A DNA stretch of 64,000 bases from Pseudothermotoga hypogea DSM 11164 = NBRC 106472 (GTDB taxonomy: Bacteria > Thermotogota > Thermotogae > Thermotogales > DSM-5069). Position 1 is the stretch's first letter. Each line of letters starts with the position of its first letter. Both the position numbers and the translations under genes were made by a program. Under the pieces are notes generated by a model. The model worked only from the letters and a program-made list of their open reading frames with translations. It had not been told where the DNA came from and did not search any database. Positions 51,002 to 59,550 of this stretch are shown piece by piece. The stretch covers positions 1,798,001-1,862,000 of the forward strand of contig NZ_CP007141.1 in assembly GCF_000816145.1 (NCBI RefSeq), given 5' to 3'.

Positions 51002-51937
51002 ATGAAAATAGGAAGCTATCACGTGACGATGACCTCGCTGAACAGACATGAGCATTTGGTACAGAGACACGAGCGATTCCGGATGATTCGCATCGTTCAG
51101 CAGGAGCCAGCGAAGGTAGAACCGGCAAAGATCGAAATTAAACTCAGCGAAAAGGATAAGGCGAAACTCAAGTTAATCAAGGCGATCCTGGAGAAACTCA
51201 CAGGTCGCAAGGTGAGATTGTTTTTGCTGGAGCTCGCCGAATCAGGAGGTTCTGACACGGCGGAACCGGGCGCCACGAGAACTCAAGTCGGCGTGATTTA
51301 CGAACGGAGCGAATATGAGAGACAAAGTGAGTCGACCACTTTCGCTGCGAAAGGTTACGTCGAGACGAAGGATGGTCGGAGGATCGAGTTTGAAATCAGC
51401 TTTCATGCCAGCAGAACGTTCGAAAGAAGCGAGATGTTCAGGTTTATGAGTGGAAATCTACAGGATCCATTGATCTTAAAACTCGACGACGCACCGCTGG
51501 AATTTTCGGACAAAAAACTGACGCTGGATCTTGACCTGGATGGTGTACTTGACAATGTTCGTTTGCCGAAGAATGCCGTACTGTTGGTGTTAGATTCAAA
51601 CGAGAATGGTCGGTTGGACGACGCTCACGAGTTGTTCGGGCCTTTGACAGGAAACGGCTTCAAAGAACTGGCCTTGTACGACGAAGACAAAAACGGCTGG
51701 ATCGATGAATCCGACGGCATCTTCGTAAAATTGAGGGTTTTAAAGACGAACCAGGAGAGAGTCGAACTGGTGTCTTTGCTCGAAGCAAACGTGGGAGCCA
51801 TTTACCTGGGTTCTGTGAGAACATTTTTCAGCCTTTACGATGATGAAGGACTCCTGGGCAAACTCAGCTCCAGTGGCGTCTATCTAACGGAAGATGGTCG
51901 TGTGAGAACGATCCACCAGCTCGACTTGAAAGTTTGA
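51002..51937 (+). CDS. EF-hand-like protein of unknown function
   Basis: 311 residues. No signal peptide. A charged N-terminal part (~1-160) precedes a region of Asp/Asn-rich loops: DLDLDGVLD (~177-184), DSNENGRLDDAHELFG (~198-213) and DEDKNGWIDESDGIF (~227-241). These have the D-x-[DN]-x-[DN]-G pattern of calcium-binding loops, with a conserved HELFGPLTGNGFKELALYD linker. Similar loops occur in RTX/VCBS-associated bacterial proteins. ATG 51002 is 9 bases from GGGAGG; the longer frame runs back into the terminator and is rejected. Location and role are unknown. Confidence 0.65.
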   Translation: MKIGSYHVTMTSLNRHEHLVQRHERFRMIRIVQQEPAKVEPAKIEIKLSEKDKAKLKLIKAILEKLTGRKVRLFLLELAESGGSDTAEPGATRTQVGVIYERSEYERQSESTTFAAKGYVETKDGRRIEFEISFHASRTFERSEMFRFMSGNLQDPLILKLDDAPLEFSDKKLTLDLDLDGVLDNVRLPKNAVLLVLDSNENGRLDDAHELFGPLTGNGFKELALYDEDKNGWIDESDGIFVKLRVLKTNQERVELVSLLEANVGAIYLGSVRTFFSLYDDEGLLGKLSSSGVYLTEDGRVRTIHQLDLKV

Positions 51938-51939
51938 GT

Positions 51940-53079
51940 TCAGATCACGAAGAGTTCCTTTTGAACGTAGCACACCGCACCCATCACTACACCGAGCTCT
52001 GCAAGTTCTGCTCTCTTGAACTGAACGTGTTCGAGTATTTCCGCAGGGACCGTTTTGGAAACGATGGGTTCGATCTTTGCCAAGATCTTGTCATATTGGT
52101 TGTAACCGATGCCACCAGACAAAACGACGACGTCTGGATCAAGCAAACACAGTGCGTTCGCTATCGCGAGTGCTAAATGTTCACAGGCAACGTCGAAGAA
52201 TTCGTTGAAATCTGTGTGTGACTCGAGTTTTTCGAAAACCTGATTCAACGTGGATCGAATTCTTCTCTCCTTGAGGAACTGCTCGAACGTGTATCCGGAG
52301 AACCACCTTTCAAGCCTACCAAACCGGTATTCAACGTCTTTTTCTGCAGACCAATCCGTCACGAGATAGCCTATCTCACCCGCCATGCCTCTCGCACCCG
52401 TGTAGAGGGTTCCATTCAGAATCAGACCCGCCCCAGTCCCTGTGCCGAGCGCCACAAGAAGGACATTCCTCAAACCTTTGGCGGCTCCCTTCCACATCTC
52501 GCCAAGGGCGTTCAGAGTAACATCGTTTTCGACAAAGACGGGTACGTTGAATTTTGTTTCAAGTATCTTCTTGAGTGGAACGTCTCTCAAATCGAAAGCT
52601 GGGATGTATCTAACTTTTCCCGTATTGCGATCACAAGTACCTGGTACACCCACACCGATACCGAGCAACTCGTAATTGTGACACTTCATATCCGTGAGTA
52701 AGCTCGAAATTTGATCTACAAGATCATCGACGGATCGGATTCTGTGAATCTTTCGCTCGATCTCATGTTTCATGTTACCGTCCAAATCTGTTATCGCTGC
52801 GCGTATCTTGCTGCCACCAACGTCAATACCCACGAGGAATTTCCAGTTTGGGTTGAACTCGAGCAACGTAGGACGCTTTCCACCCCTCAGCGTGCTTTTG
52901 CCCTTTTTCGATTCCCTCACGATGCCTTCTCTGATCAGTCTCTCCACGGCTTGTGAAACGACGGGCTTACTCAAACCCGTTTTGACCGCTATGTGCGCTC
53001 TCGATATCGGTCGGAACTGCCTTATGCACTCGAGAACTTTGGCTTCGGAATTTTTCAGGACCAGTCTGGCTTTCATCAT
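51940..53079 (-). CDS. ROK-family transcriptional regulator of a sugar ABC operon
   Basis: 379 residues. N-terminal MarR/winged-helix domain (EAKVLECIRQFRPISRAHIAVKTGLSKPVVSQAVERLIREGIV), then an ROK sugar-kinase fold (VGIDVGGSKIRAAITDLDG; VENDVTLNALGE; GTGTGAGLILNGTLYTGARGMAGEIGYL). The usual ROK zinc motif CxCGxxGC is absent. It likely senses the sugar imported by the adjacent ABC system. Start at the tandem ATGs 53079/53076 overlapping the permease stop. It converges end-to-end with the EF-hand-like gene (2 bases apart). Confidence 0.85.
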   Translation of the reverse strand: MMKARLVLKNSEAKVLECIRQFRPISRAHIAVKTGLSKPVVSQAVERLIREGIVRESKKGKSTLRGGKRPTLLEFNPNWKFLVGIDVGGSKIRAAITDLDGNMKHEIERKIHRIRSVDDLVDQISSLLTDMKCHNYELLGIGVGVPGTCDRNTGKVRYIPAFDLRDVPLKKILETKFNVPVFVENDVTLNALGEMWKGAAKGLRNVLLVALGTGTGAGLILNGTLYTGARGMAGEIGYLVTDWSAEKDVEYRFGRLERWFSGYTFEQFLKERRIRSTLNQVFEKLESHTDFNEFFDVACEHLALAIANALCLLDPDVVVLSGGIGYNQYDKILAKIEPIVSKTVPAEILEHVQFKRAELAELGVVMGAVCYVQKELFVI

Positions 53080-53927
53080 TCTTTCACCGCTCCTTTGGCG
53101 AGCCCTTCGATCAAGAAGTTCTGGAACAGAAGGGCAAAGATTATAGGTGGAACCATCGAAACGATACCCGCAGCGCACATGAGCGGATAATTTGTGTAAA
53201 AACGACCCATGAATTCAGAAATGCTTATGGGCAGAGTCTTAGCTTTCAAGCTCGAAGTCAGAACCAGAGCAATTATGAATTCGTTCCAGGCTGAGAGAAA
53301 GACAAATATACCTGAAGTGAAGAGGGCGGGTCTGGACATGGGAATCAATATTTTCCAGAGAACCTTCACGTATCCACAACCATCTATTATTGCGGCTTCT
53401 TCGACCGATACGGGTAACCTTCTGAAGTAAGAACTCATGATCCATATGGCAAAAGGCAGGTTCAACGCGGTGTATATCACAGCGAGGGACGTTTTGCTAT
53501 CGAGCATACCAAGCCGGGCCAGTGAGAGGTAGATGGGTATCACAAGAATGACGGGCGGTAACATCTGTGTCAAGAGCACGAAAAAGCTTATATATTTTCT
53601 CAACGGCACCCTTAATCTCTCTATTGCGTAGGCGGCGAGGATCGCCAAAAGGAGCGTTACGATTGTGACGCTGACACCGATCGTCAGGCTGTTGAAAAGT
53701 GTGACTCTGATCTGCGAGGCCACACCATAGGCGCCCTGTCCTAATCCCAGGGCCTCTCTGTAATTCTTCAATGTCGGTCTCGGGGGAAACCAAGTGCGAG
53801 ATGTTTGCATCAGATCGACGTCGAGAGAAAGGCTGGTCACAAAAGTCCAGTAAATGGGGATCACGGAAGCTCCGACGGCGCAGATGATCACGATCAGAAT
53901 CAAAGCTCTGTGAAGTTTCGCGTTCAT
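53076..53927 (-). CDS. Sugar ABC transporter permease (CUT1, MalG-like)
   Basis: 283 residues with six membrane helices and the EAA loop FRRLPVSVEEAAIIDGCGYVKVLWKILIPMSRPALF. It is one of two channel subunits for oligosaccharide uptake. ATG 53927 follows GAGGAG, one base after the stop of the partner permease gene; a longer frame reaching into that gene is discounted. Confidence 0.92.
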   Translation of the reverse strand: MNAKLHRALILIVIICAVGASVIPIYWTFVTSLSLDVDLMQTSRTWFPPRPTLKNYREALGLGQGAYGVASQIRVTLFNSLTIGVSVTIVTLLLAILAAYAIERLRVPLRKYISFFVLLTQMLPPVILVIPIYLSLARLGMLDSKTSLAVIYTALNLPFAIWIMSSYFRRLPVSVEEAAIIDGCGYVKVLWKILIPMSRPALFTSGIFVFLSAWNEFIIALVLTSSLKAKTLPISISEFMGRFYTNYPLMCAAGIVSMVPPIIFALLFQNFLIEGLAKGAVKE

Positions 53928-53928
53928 G

Positions 53929-54813
53929 TCACTCCTCACCTGCCTCTGTCGCAAAGGCTCGTCTGAAGACGAGTACGATGAGAGCAACTATACCCAGGAG
54001 TATGTAGGACATCGCCGTGGCACGCCCGAACTTGTAGGATTCGAAAGCGGTTCTGTATATTTCGTAAGAAACAACACGTGTTCTTCCGGCTGGTCCACCA
54101 CCGGTCACGGCATAGATCAGTTCAAAGAGCTTGAAGGTGAGAATCGTTTTCATCACCAGCAAAAGCTGCGTGAAAGGTTTCAACAGAGGCCATGTTATGT
54201 GTAAAACTTGCTGCGTCCGAGTAGCACCGTCTATCTTTGCCGCCTCGTACAGTTCATCGGGTATGGACTTCATTCCACCCAGATAGATGATCGTGGCAAA
54301 AGCAGTTCCTTGCCACAAATTTGCGAGTATAAGAGCCCACAGGACGAGCTTCGGGTCGGTCAACCAGTAGGCGTTCTTTTTTATGATCCCGAGACTGAGG
54401 AGCGTTTGATTTATGAAACCATAATCGGCGTTGAATGCCCACTTCCAAATCAAAGCGTGGACGATCGGGGGCAAGACGTACGGGAGCAAGATCGCTCCTA
54501 TGACTAAAGATCTGAGTCGGAACTTGCGGTTGAGTGCAAGCGCAGTTATGAAACCCAGAAACATCCCCGCGGTGATATCGGCAAGCACGAAGTACACAGT
54601 GTTTAGAAAAGATCTCCACCAGGATTCATCTCGAAGAATCGATAGGTAATTGTCGAATCCGACGAAACTTGTGATAATCCTTCCGGCAAAGAAACGAACG
54701 TTAAACAAACTCAGATAGAACGCGTGTGCCAGTGGAAAGGCAAGGACCACGAAGAGTATCACTAAGGACGGTGACATCAAGAGATAGCCAATTACTCTTT
54801 TGCGTTTTTCCAA
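53929..54813 (-). CDS. Sugar ABC transporter permease (CUT1, MalF-like)
   Basis: 294 residues, six membrane helices, EAA loop MKSIPDELYEAAKIDGATRTQQVLHITWPLLKPFT. Partner of the MalG-like subunit. It is separated from the binding-protein gene by a 65-base gap with a strong hairpin. No ATPase gene is present in this operon, so a shared MsmX/MalK-type ATPase is implied. Confidence 0.93.
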   Translation of the reverse strand: MEKRKRVIGYLLMSPSLVILFVVLAFPLAHAFYLSLFNVRFFAGRIITSFVGFDNYLSILRDESWWRSFLNTVYFVLADITAGMFLGFITALALNRKFRLRSLVIGAILLPYVLPPIVHALIWKWAFNADYGFINQTLLSLGIIKKNAYWLTDPKLVLWALILANLWQGTAFATIIYLGGMKSIPDELYEAAKIDGATRTQQVLHITWPLLKPFTQLLLVMKTILTFKLFELIYAVTGGGPAGRTRVVSYEIYRTAFESYKFGRATAMSYILLGIVALIVLVFRRAFATEAGEE

Positions 54814-54844
54814 GGCTCTCTCACTCTCTTCTCAAGAATCTAAA

Positions 54845-54868
54845 GGGTGGGGCCTGCCGGCCCCACCC
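54845..54868 (-). other. Intercistronic hairpin after the sugar-binding-protein gene
   Basis: Perfect 10-bp GC-rich stem GGGTGGGGCC / GGCCCCACCC with a 4-base loop, in the gap between binding protein and permease. Only TTT follows, so it probably acts as an mRNA stabiliser or partial terminator that keeps binding protein in excess. Confidence 0.65.
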
Positions 54869-54878
54869 TCCCAGTTGT

Positions 54879-56132
54879 TCATTTCTTCCTTCCTTTTTCG
54901 TATTCAGCTTTTATCTTTAGTGCAGCCTGTGCAGCAGCATCGAGTGCCGCTTTTGGAGATTTTTGCCGTGTCAGTGCCTTGTGGAGTTCCTCCTGTAAAG
55001 CGTTGGAAAATTCCAAATACCATGGCACCCTGGGTCTGTGGACTATGTACATGGCTTGCTCGTACATTTTGTCCAATCCTCTGACAGTGTTCTTGAACTC
55101 AGGATTCTCCCAGACGGATTTCCATCCTGGCACGATACCCGCCTTCAAAGCAGCGTCAAGGGCACCCTCCGGTCCTGCCAGGAACTTTATGTACTCGAAG
55201 GCTTCCTTCGGGTGCTTCGTTCCGTAAGATATCGCCCAGCCCATGGGACCGGAAACAGTGTAAGGATGTTCGCCATCCACAGACGGCATCAGACCTATCT
55301 CCCACTGACCGACGCCTTTGGAGATCTCGGGATTGTCGAGGTCCACCAAAGGTATTCCCCACATCATACCGAAGGCGATATCGTTGTTGAAGATAGCTTT
55401 GTAAACTTCGGTTTCGGTCCAACCGAGCGATGCTGGGTTCACGATCTGATGCTTGTAGATCATGTCGATCATAAACTGGAGAGCCTGAACACCTCTTTCA
55501 TCGTTGAAAACGGGATTCAGATTCTCATCGAAGAACCTACCGCCGAAGCTCGATAGAATCGCCACAAAGTCGCACACCAAGGACTCCTTCTGCGCCCACG
55601 ACCAGGCCGAAGCGTACTTCACGATTCCGGCGTCCTGAAGCTTCTTGGCCAGTTCCACCACTCCATCCCATGTCTTGGGGAATTCGTCGTAACCCGCTTT
55701 TTTGATCATTTCTCTGTTGTAGACGAACGACTTCCACTCGGAAACCCACGGCAGACCATACCATCTTCCCTGATAGGCCATGCCATCGAGCGCAAAGGGT
55801 ATCGCATCTTGCTTGAGATCTTCTGTCAGCCATTCATCAATGGGCAGGACCCAACCGTTCTCAACGTACAGCGGTACTTCGACACAGTCGATAATGAAAA
55901 TGTCGTACTGCTCACCACCGGCCAGCATGGAAGCAATGAGTTTGATGTTCTGATCGCGTCCGTACGGAACCACAGTGATGTTCACACGAACACCTGTTTG
56001 ATCGTAGAATTTCTGGTTTCGCTCGATGTAATAGCTAAGATCTTCAGGACCGAAGATGGTGTTGAGCTCGATAGTCTCGGCGAACAAACTCACGATCACC
56101 ATGGTGAGAATAACCACAAAGACCTTCCTCAT
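54879..56132 (-). CDS. Sugar ABC transporter substrate-binding protein (CUT1)
   Basis: 417 residues. Signal peptide MRKVFVVILTMVIVSLFA, then a type II binding fold: FYDQTGVRVNITVVPYGRDQNIKLIASMLAGGEQYDIFIID, YGLPWVSEWKSFVYNREMIKKAGYDEFPKTWDGVVELAKKL, and GPMGWAISYGTKHPKEAFEYIKFLAGPEG. It captures an oligosaccharide or other polyol in the periplasm. Preceded by a near-consensus promoter. The ligand is unknown; nearby catabolic enzymes are lacking. Confidence 0.92.
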   Translation of the reverse strand: MRKVFVVILTMVIVSLFAETIELNTIFGPEDLSYYIERNQKFYDQTGVRVNITVVPYGRDQNIKLIASMLAGGEQYDIFIIDCVEVPLYVENGWVLPIDEWLTEDLKQDAIPFALDGMAYQGRWYGLPWVSEWKSFVYNREMIKKAGYDEFPKTWDGVVELAKKLQDAGIVKYASAWSWAQKESLVCDFVAILSSFGGRFFDENLNPVFNDERGVQALQFMIDMIYKHQIVNPASLGWTETEVYKAIFNNDIAFGMMWGIPLVDLDNPEISKGVGQWEIGLMPSVDGEHPYTVSGPMGWAISYGTKHPKEAFEYIKFLAGPEGALDAALKAGIVPGWKSVWENPEFKNTVRGLDKMYEQAMYIVHRPRVPWYLEFSNALQEELHKALTRQKSPKAALDAAAQAALKIKAEYEKGRKK

Positions 56133-56179
56133 GTGAACCCCTCCCTTGGGTAAAGTAGGTTAGAAAGTTTACATAACTA

Positions 56180-56208
56180 ATTTTACGTGAAGCCCTTGTT
56201 AAGTTCAA
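56180..56208 (-). promoter_or_regulatory. Promoter of the sugar ABC/ROK operon
   Basis: On the minus strand TTGAAC (56208-56203), a 17-base spacer and TAAAAT (56185-56180), 48 bases before the binding-protein start. Confidence 0.65.
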
Positions 56209-56421
56209 GCAGGATAAACGCTGGATAATGTCCATGATGACTGATTCTTCAAGATTGCGCTTGAAAAGGTGCACTATTCTCTCTTTTTCTATCTATAGCT
56301 TCTGAAAGCTCGATCTGAGACTTGTGCTCGCTTCCCATCAGATCTCCGACAACGTATGGAAAATTCCGAGCAACGTGGTCCTAATATCAGATCGGTATCA
56401 TCAAGATGCGGAGGTGAATTT

Positions 56422-56859
56422 ATGGATCTCAAATTCTCGATCAGTGCAACGTCTGAAACTCCAACCAGGACACAGGTAAAAGCGAGAAATTTCACGATGT
56501 ACGTGGATGAACCCCCACAACTTGGTGGGGAAGACAAAGGAGCGAACCCAGTTGAGTATATGCTCGCAGCGCTGGCTGGTTGTTTGAACGTGGTCGGTCA
56601 CATGGTGGCCGAAGAGATGAACATCAAACTGGACGGGCTCACGATAGACATCGAGGGTATTCTCAACCCCGCGAAGTTCCAAGGAAAGTCCGACGCAGAA
56701 AGGGCGGGTTACAAAGAAATCAATGTGACGATCAGAGCGAAAACAAATGCACCAGACGATGTCCTGAAGAAATGGATTGAAACCGTCGAAAGCAGATGCC
56801 CCGTTTCGGACAACATAGCGAATCCAACGCCTGTGAAATTCAACGTGACCAAGGTTTGA
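56422..56859 (+). CDS. OsmC family peroxidase
   Basis: 145 residues of the OsmC/Ohr fold. The two active cysteines are in LAALAGCLNVVGHM (Cys54) and ESRCPVSDNI (Cys126). OsmC/Ohr proteins reduce organic hydroperoxides in the cytoplasm. ATG 56422 lies 5 bases after GGAGGTG; the longer frame upstream is unsupported. It is a single gene with a bidirectional terminator behind it. Together with the two peroxiredoxins in the window it points to peroxide defence without catalase. Confidence 0.9.
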   Translation: MDLKFSISATSETPTRTQVKARNFTMYVDEPPQLGGEDKGANPVEYMLAALAGCLNVVGHMVAEEMNIKLDGLTIDIEGILNPAKFQGKSDAERAGYKEINVTIRAKTNAPDDVLKKWIETVESRCPVSDNIANPTPVKFNVTKV

Positions 56860-56862
56860 AAC

Positions 56863-56886
56863 AGAGGCCCAGCACGCTGGGCCTCT
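56863..56886. terminator. Bidirectional terminator between osmC and the repeat protein gene
   Basis: 10-bp perfect stem AGAGGCCCAG / CTGGGCCTCT with loop CACG, 3 bases after the OsmC stop and 7 bases from the convergent gene's stop. Short T-rich tracts lie on the plus side. Confidence 0.85.
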
Positions 56887-56893
56887 TTCTCCT

Positions 56894-58123
56894 TCACTTC
56901 AACCTGACTCTCAAAACCAGTGCGTCTCCCTCACCATGCGAGCGAGATCTCAGAGCGAATGAGCGTGAATACGAAACACCCGCGAGGTAATAACTTTCTC
57001 CATCGGAAAAAACCGCGTAGGCGACGTCGTCCAGCAACGCCCCAAGACACTTAACCCACATGGGTTCACCATTTTCATCAATCTTCAATACTAAATAATC
57101 GCCACCACCCTGTTTCTCTACACCGTGCACAGTGTCAGACCATGTGGTTCCCACCAAAAGATAGCCGTCTTCAACTTTGATGATTTTCTGAGCTATGTCG
57201 TCACGAGCACCACCGTAGGCCTTTTGAAATTCGATCTCCCCGCTGGCATCGAGCTTGATCAATACAAAATCTGCCTTACCAAAGAGACTCATTTCTTTCG
57301 ACCAGCTCGTTCCGAGCACGAGACATCCTCCATCATCTGTTGTCAGAACGTCGCTCGCTTGATCCCAGTCGTCACCACCGAGTCTTTTCTGCCAGACGAG
57401 ATCACCACTTTTCGAAACCTTGAGGACCCACATGTCGGTAGAACCGTTTTCAGCGGGTTTGGTCAGCCCGACGATGTAGTATCCATCGGTTGCTCTGTCA
57501 ACGCCGATGGCAGAGTCCCAGCCGCTCGAGCCGAAACTCCTTTCCCAGACGATATTTCCGTCCTCATCAACTTTCACCGCCCAGACATCCTCGTTGCCTG
57601 CTTTCGTCGTGTAACCAACAAAGACATATCCATCATCCTCGAGCAGATCGAGTGCCGACTCGTAAGCCTGGGTGCCGTAACAACTTTTCCACTGCAAGTT
57701 TCCGTGAGCATCGTATTTCAGAAGCCACACGTCCTGACCTCCGAATTGTGCAGAAATCTCACCATCGTTGGAACTGCTGATCGCGGCAACAATGAATCCA
57801 CCGTCTTGAGTTCTCTCAACGCAGTTTGCTCCTTCTGTGCCCGTTGAGCCAAGCTCCTTGTTCCAAAGAAGTTTTCCGCTCTTTGAGAGTTTCAGCATCA
57901 TAACATTTTGATCGGATGGTATTTTTCGCGAGGAAGTCCAGCCGACAATCACGATTCCATCATCCACACGTGCAAGATCGTAGGCGATATCCCTGCCGGT
58001 TTTTCCAACGAAACGAGACCAGAGAACATCTTCGTCGCGCTTGCGGTACGTCGCCGAAACAAGGAACGCCGCGAAGATTCCAGCTATGAACAGGAGGTTG
58101 ACGAGCCAACCGGATCTGCTCAT
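56894..58123 (-). CDS. Exported repeat protein, beta-propeller-like
   Basis: 409 residues. An N-terminal membrane anchor or signal (WLVNLLFIAGIFAAFLVSATY) is followed by seven or so repeats of ~48 residues with the pattern D-x-A-x-D-x-x-x-x-x-D-D-G-Y-x-V-V-G-x-T ... D-x-W-x-L-K-V-D-x-x-G-x-I-x-W-x-[KR]-x-x-G (for example DGYVFVGYTTKAGNEDVWAVKVDEDGNIVWERSFG). Such repeats build beta-propeller-like domains on the cell surface, of unknown binding partner. ATG 58123 is 6 bases from a GGGGGG site; the ATG six bases earlier is inside that site. Monocistronic. Confidence 0.72.
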   Translation of the reverse strand: MSRSGWLVNLLFIAGIFAAFLVSATYRKRDEDVLWSRFVGKTGRDIAYDLARVDDGIVIVGWTSSRKIPSDQNVMMLKLSKSGKLLWNKELGSTGTEGANCVERTQDGGFIVAAISSSNDGEISAQFGGQDVWLLKYDAHGNLQWKSCYGTQAYESALDLLEDDGYVFVGYTTKAGNEDVWAVKVDEDGNIVWERSFGSSGWDSAIGVDRATDGYYIVGLTKPAENGSTDMWVLKVSKSGDLVWQKRLGGDDWDQASDVLTTDDGGCLVLGTSWSKEMSLFGKADFVLIKLDASGEIEFQKAYGGARDDIAQKIIKVEDGYLLVGTTWSDTVHGVEKQGGGDYLVLKIDENGEPMWVKCLGALLDDVAYAVFSDGESYYLAGVSYSRSFALRSRSHGEGDALVLRVRLK

Positions 58124-58285
58124 GAACATCCCCCCCGTTGCGACAGTATTTTACACCCTCCAAAACGACTGAGATGAGTCTGAGCGTAAGCATTTATAGA
58201 ACTGGTTGGGAACTTCTGGAAAGAAGAAACGGAATCATCGCTTCTTGAGCCGGAGACGAAGTTAAAGACGGGCAAATTTTGACCC

Positions 58286-58314
58286 TTGACAAGTTACGAG
58301 TACGGTGGTATTAT
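58286..58314 (+). promoter_or_regulatory. Near-consensus promoter of the TreT operon
   Basis: TTGACA (58286-58291), 17-base spacer, TATTAT (58309-58314), 60 bases before the binding-protein start. This is one of the best sigma-70-type promoters in the window. Confidence 0.78.
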
Positions 58315-58373
58315 TTCTGTAGACTTAATTCATGTTACGAAAAAAGTATCTCAAACCGAGGGGGTGTGCTGGT

Positions 58374-59546
58374 ATGTCAAGGTTGTTGGTAGTAGCAGTT
58401 CTGCTCCTTGCCACCGTCCTGAGTGCTGTAACACTCACCGTCATAGGTCCTTGGGCCGGCCCAGAAATGGAAAAATTCATGCCTGTGCTTCAGGAGTTTG
58501 AAAAGCAGACGGGCATAAAGATCGAGTACAAGATCTACAGGGCCGAAGACCTGGCGAACCTTTTGCCGGCACAGTTTGCAGCCAAAAAGGCTCCGGGAGA
58601 CGTCATATTCATGTGGGCGAGCTTCATCAGAGAGTACGGACAGAAAGGTCACATTCTAACGTTAAACGGTGTTCTCGACGAAACGAAGTTCCTGCCCGGA
58701 GCACTGGATGCGGTAAAAGTTGACGACAAGCTTTACGGAGCAGCGTACACTGGAAAAGTAAAACCCGGTTTCTGGTACAGAAAGTCCTTCTTCGCAAAGC
58801 ATGGACTCACGCCACCAACCACATGGGACCAATTCGTTGAACTACTCGAGAAGATCAAGAAAATACCAGGAATCAAGGCTCCAATTGCGAGTGGAGATGG
58901 GGTTGGTTGGCCTTTGTCTGACGTAACGGAGCACTTCTTGATCAGTTTCGGTGGACCCGAGTTGCAACTCGATCTCATCGAAGGTAAAGTCAGATGGGAC
59001 AGCAATCTGGTCATGAAGGGCATGAACAAACTGGTTTCGTTGCTCAAGAACAAGTACTTCGGTGAGCCAACCGAATGGACGCTCGTTTTGAAGCAATGGT
59101 GGAATGGCGACTACGCACTCTACTTCATGGGAAGCTGGATCACAGGCATGGTAGAAGATCCGAATGATCTTGGCGTTTTCGCACTGCCTGGAGCGAACGG
59201 TGTCGTGTTCGGCGCTGATTATGCGTTCGTGCCCAAGTACACTCAGTATCCTGAAGAAGCAAAGAAGCTCATCGCCTGGCTCTGTGGTCCGGAAGGTCAG
59301 GCGTTACAGGTCAAACAGGGCGGACACGTCGCCACGGCTGTCGGTATAGACCTGTCGAGCTATCCGCCCGTTGATAGAGAAGTCGCAAAGATCATACAGG
59401 GCGTCACCGCACTGCCGGACCTGGACGACTCGATCGGTGGAGAGTTCCAACCCACGTTCTGGGATCAGCTGAAACTGCTCTGGGTGGCACCAGACAGACT
59501 GAACGACGTGATCAGAACGCTTCAGGAGAAAGCTCCAAAGAAGTGA
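58374..59546 (+). CDS. Sugar ABC transporter substrate-binding protein (probable trehalose/maltose type)
   Basis: 390 residues. Signal peptide (MSRLLVVAVLLLATVLSA) then a type II binding fold: TVIGPWAGPEMEKFMPVLQEFEKQTGIKIEYKIYR, GFWYRKSFFAKHGLTPPTTWDQFVELLEKI, FMGSWITGMVEDPNDLGVFALPG. ATG 58374 is 7 bases from GAGGGGGTG; the longer frame is not used. It heads an operon with two permeases, TreT and an ROK regulator, so trehalose or a related glucoside is the likely ligand (inferred from TreT). Confidence 0.9.
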   Translation: MSRLLVVAVLLLATVLSAVTLTVIGPWAGPEMEKFMPVLQEFEKQTGIKIEYKIYRAEDLANLLPAQFAAKKAPGDVIFMWASFIREYGQKGHILTLNGVLDETKFLPGALDAVKVDDKLYGAAYTGKVKPGFWYRKSFFAKHGLTPPTTWDQFVELLEKIKKIPGIKAPIASGDGVGWPLSDVTEHFLISFGGPELQLDLIEGKVRWDSNLVMKGMNKLVSLLKNKYFGEPTEWTLVLKQWWNGDYALYFMGSWITGMVEDPNDLGVFALPGANGVVFGADYAFVPKYTQYPEEAKKLIAWLCGPEGQALQVKQGGHVATAVGIDLSSYPPVDREVAKIIQGVTALPDLDDSIGGEFQPTFWDQLKLLWVAPDRLNDVIRTLQEKAPKK

Positions 59547-59550
59547 TTTC

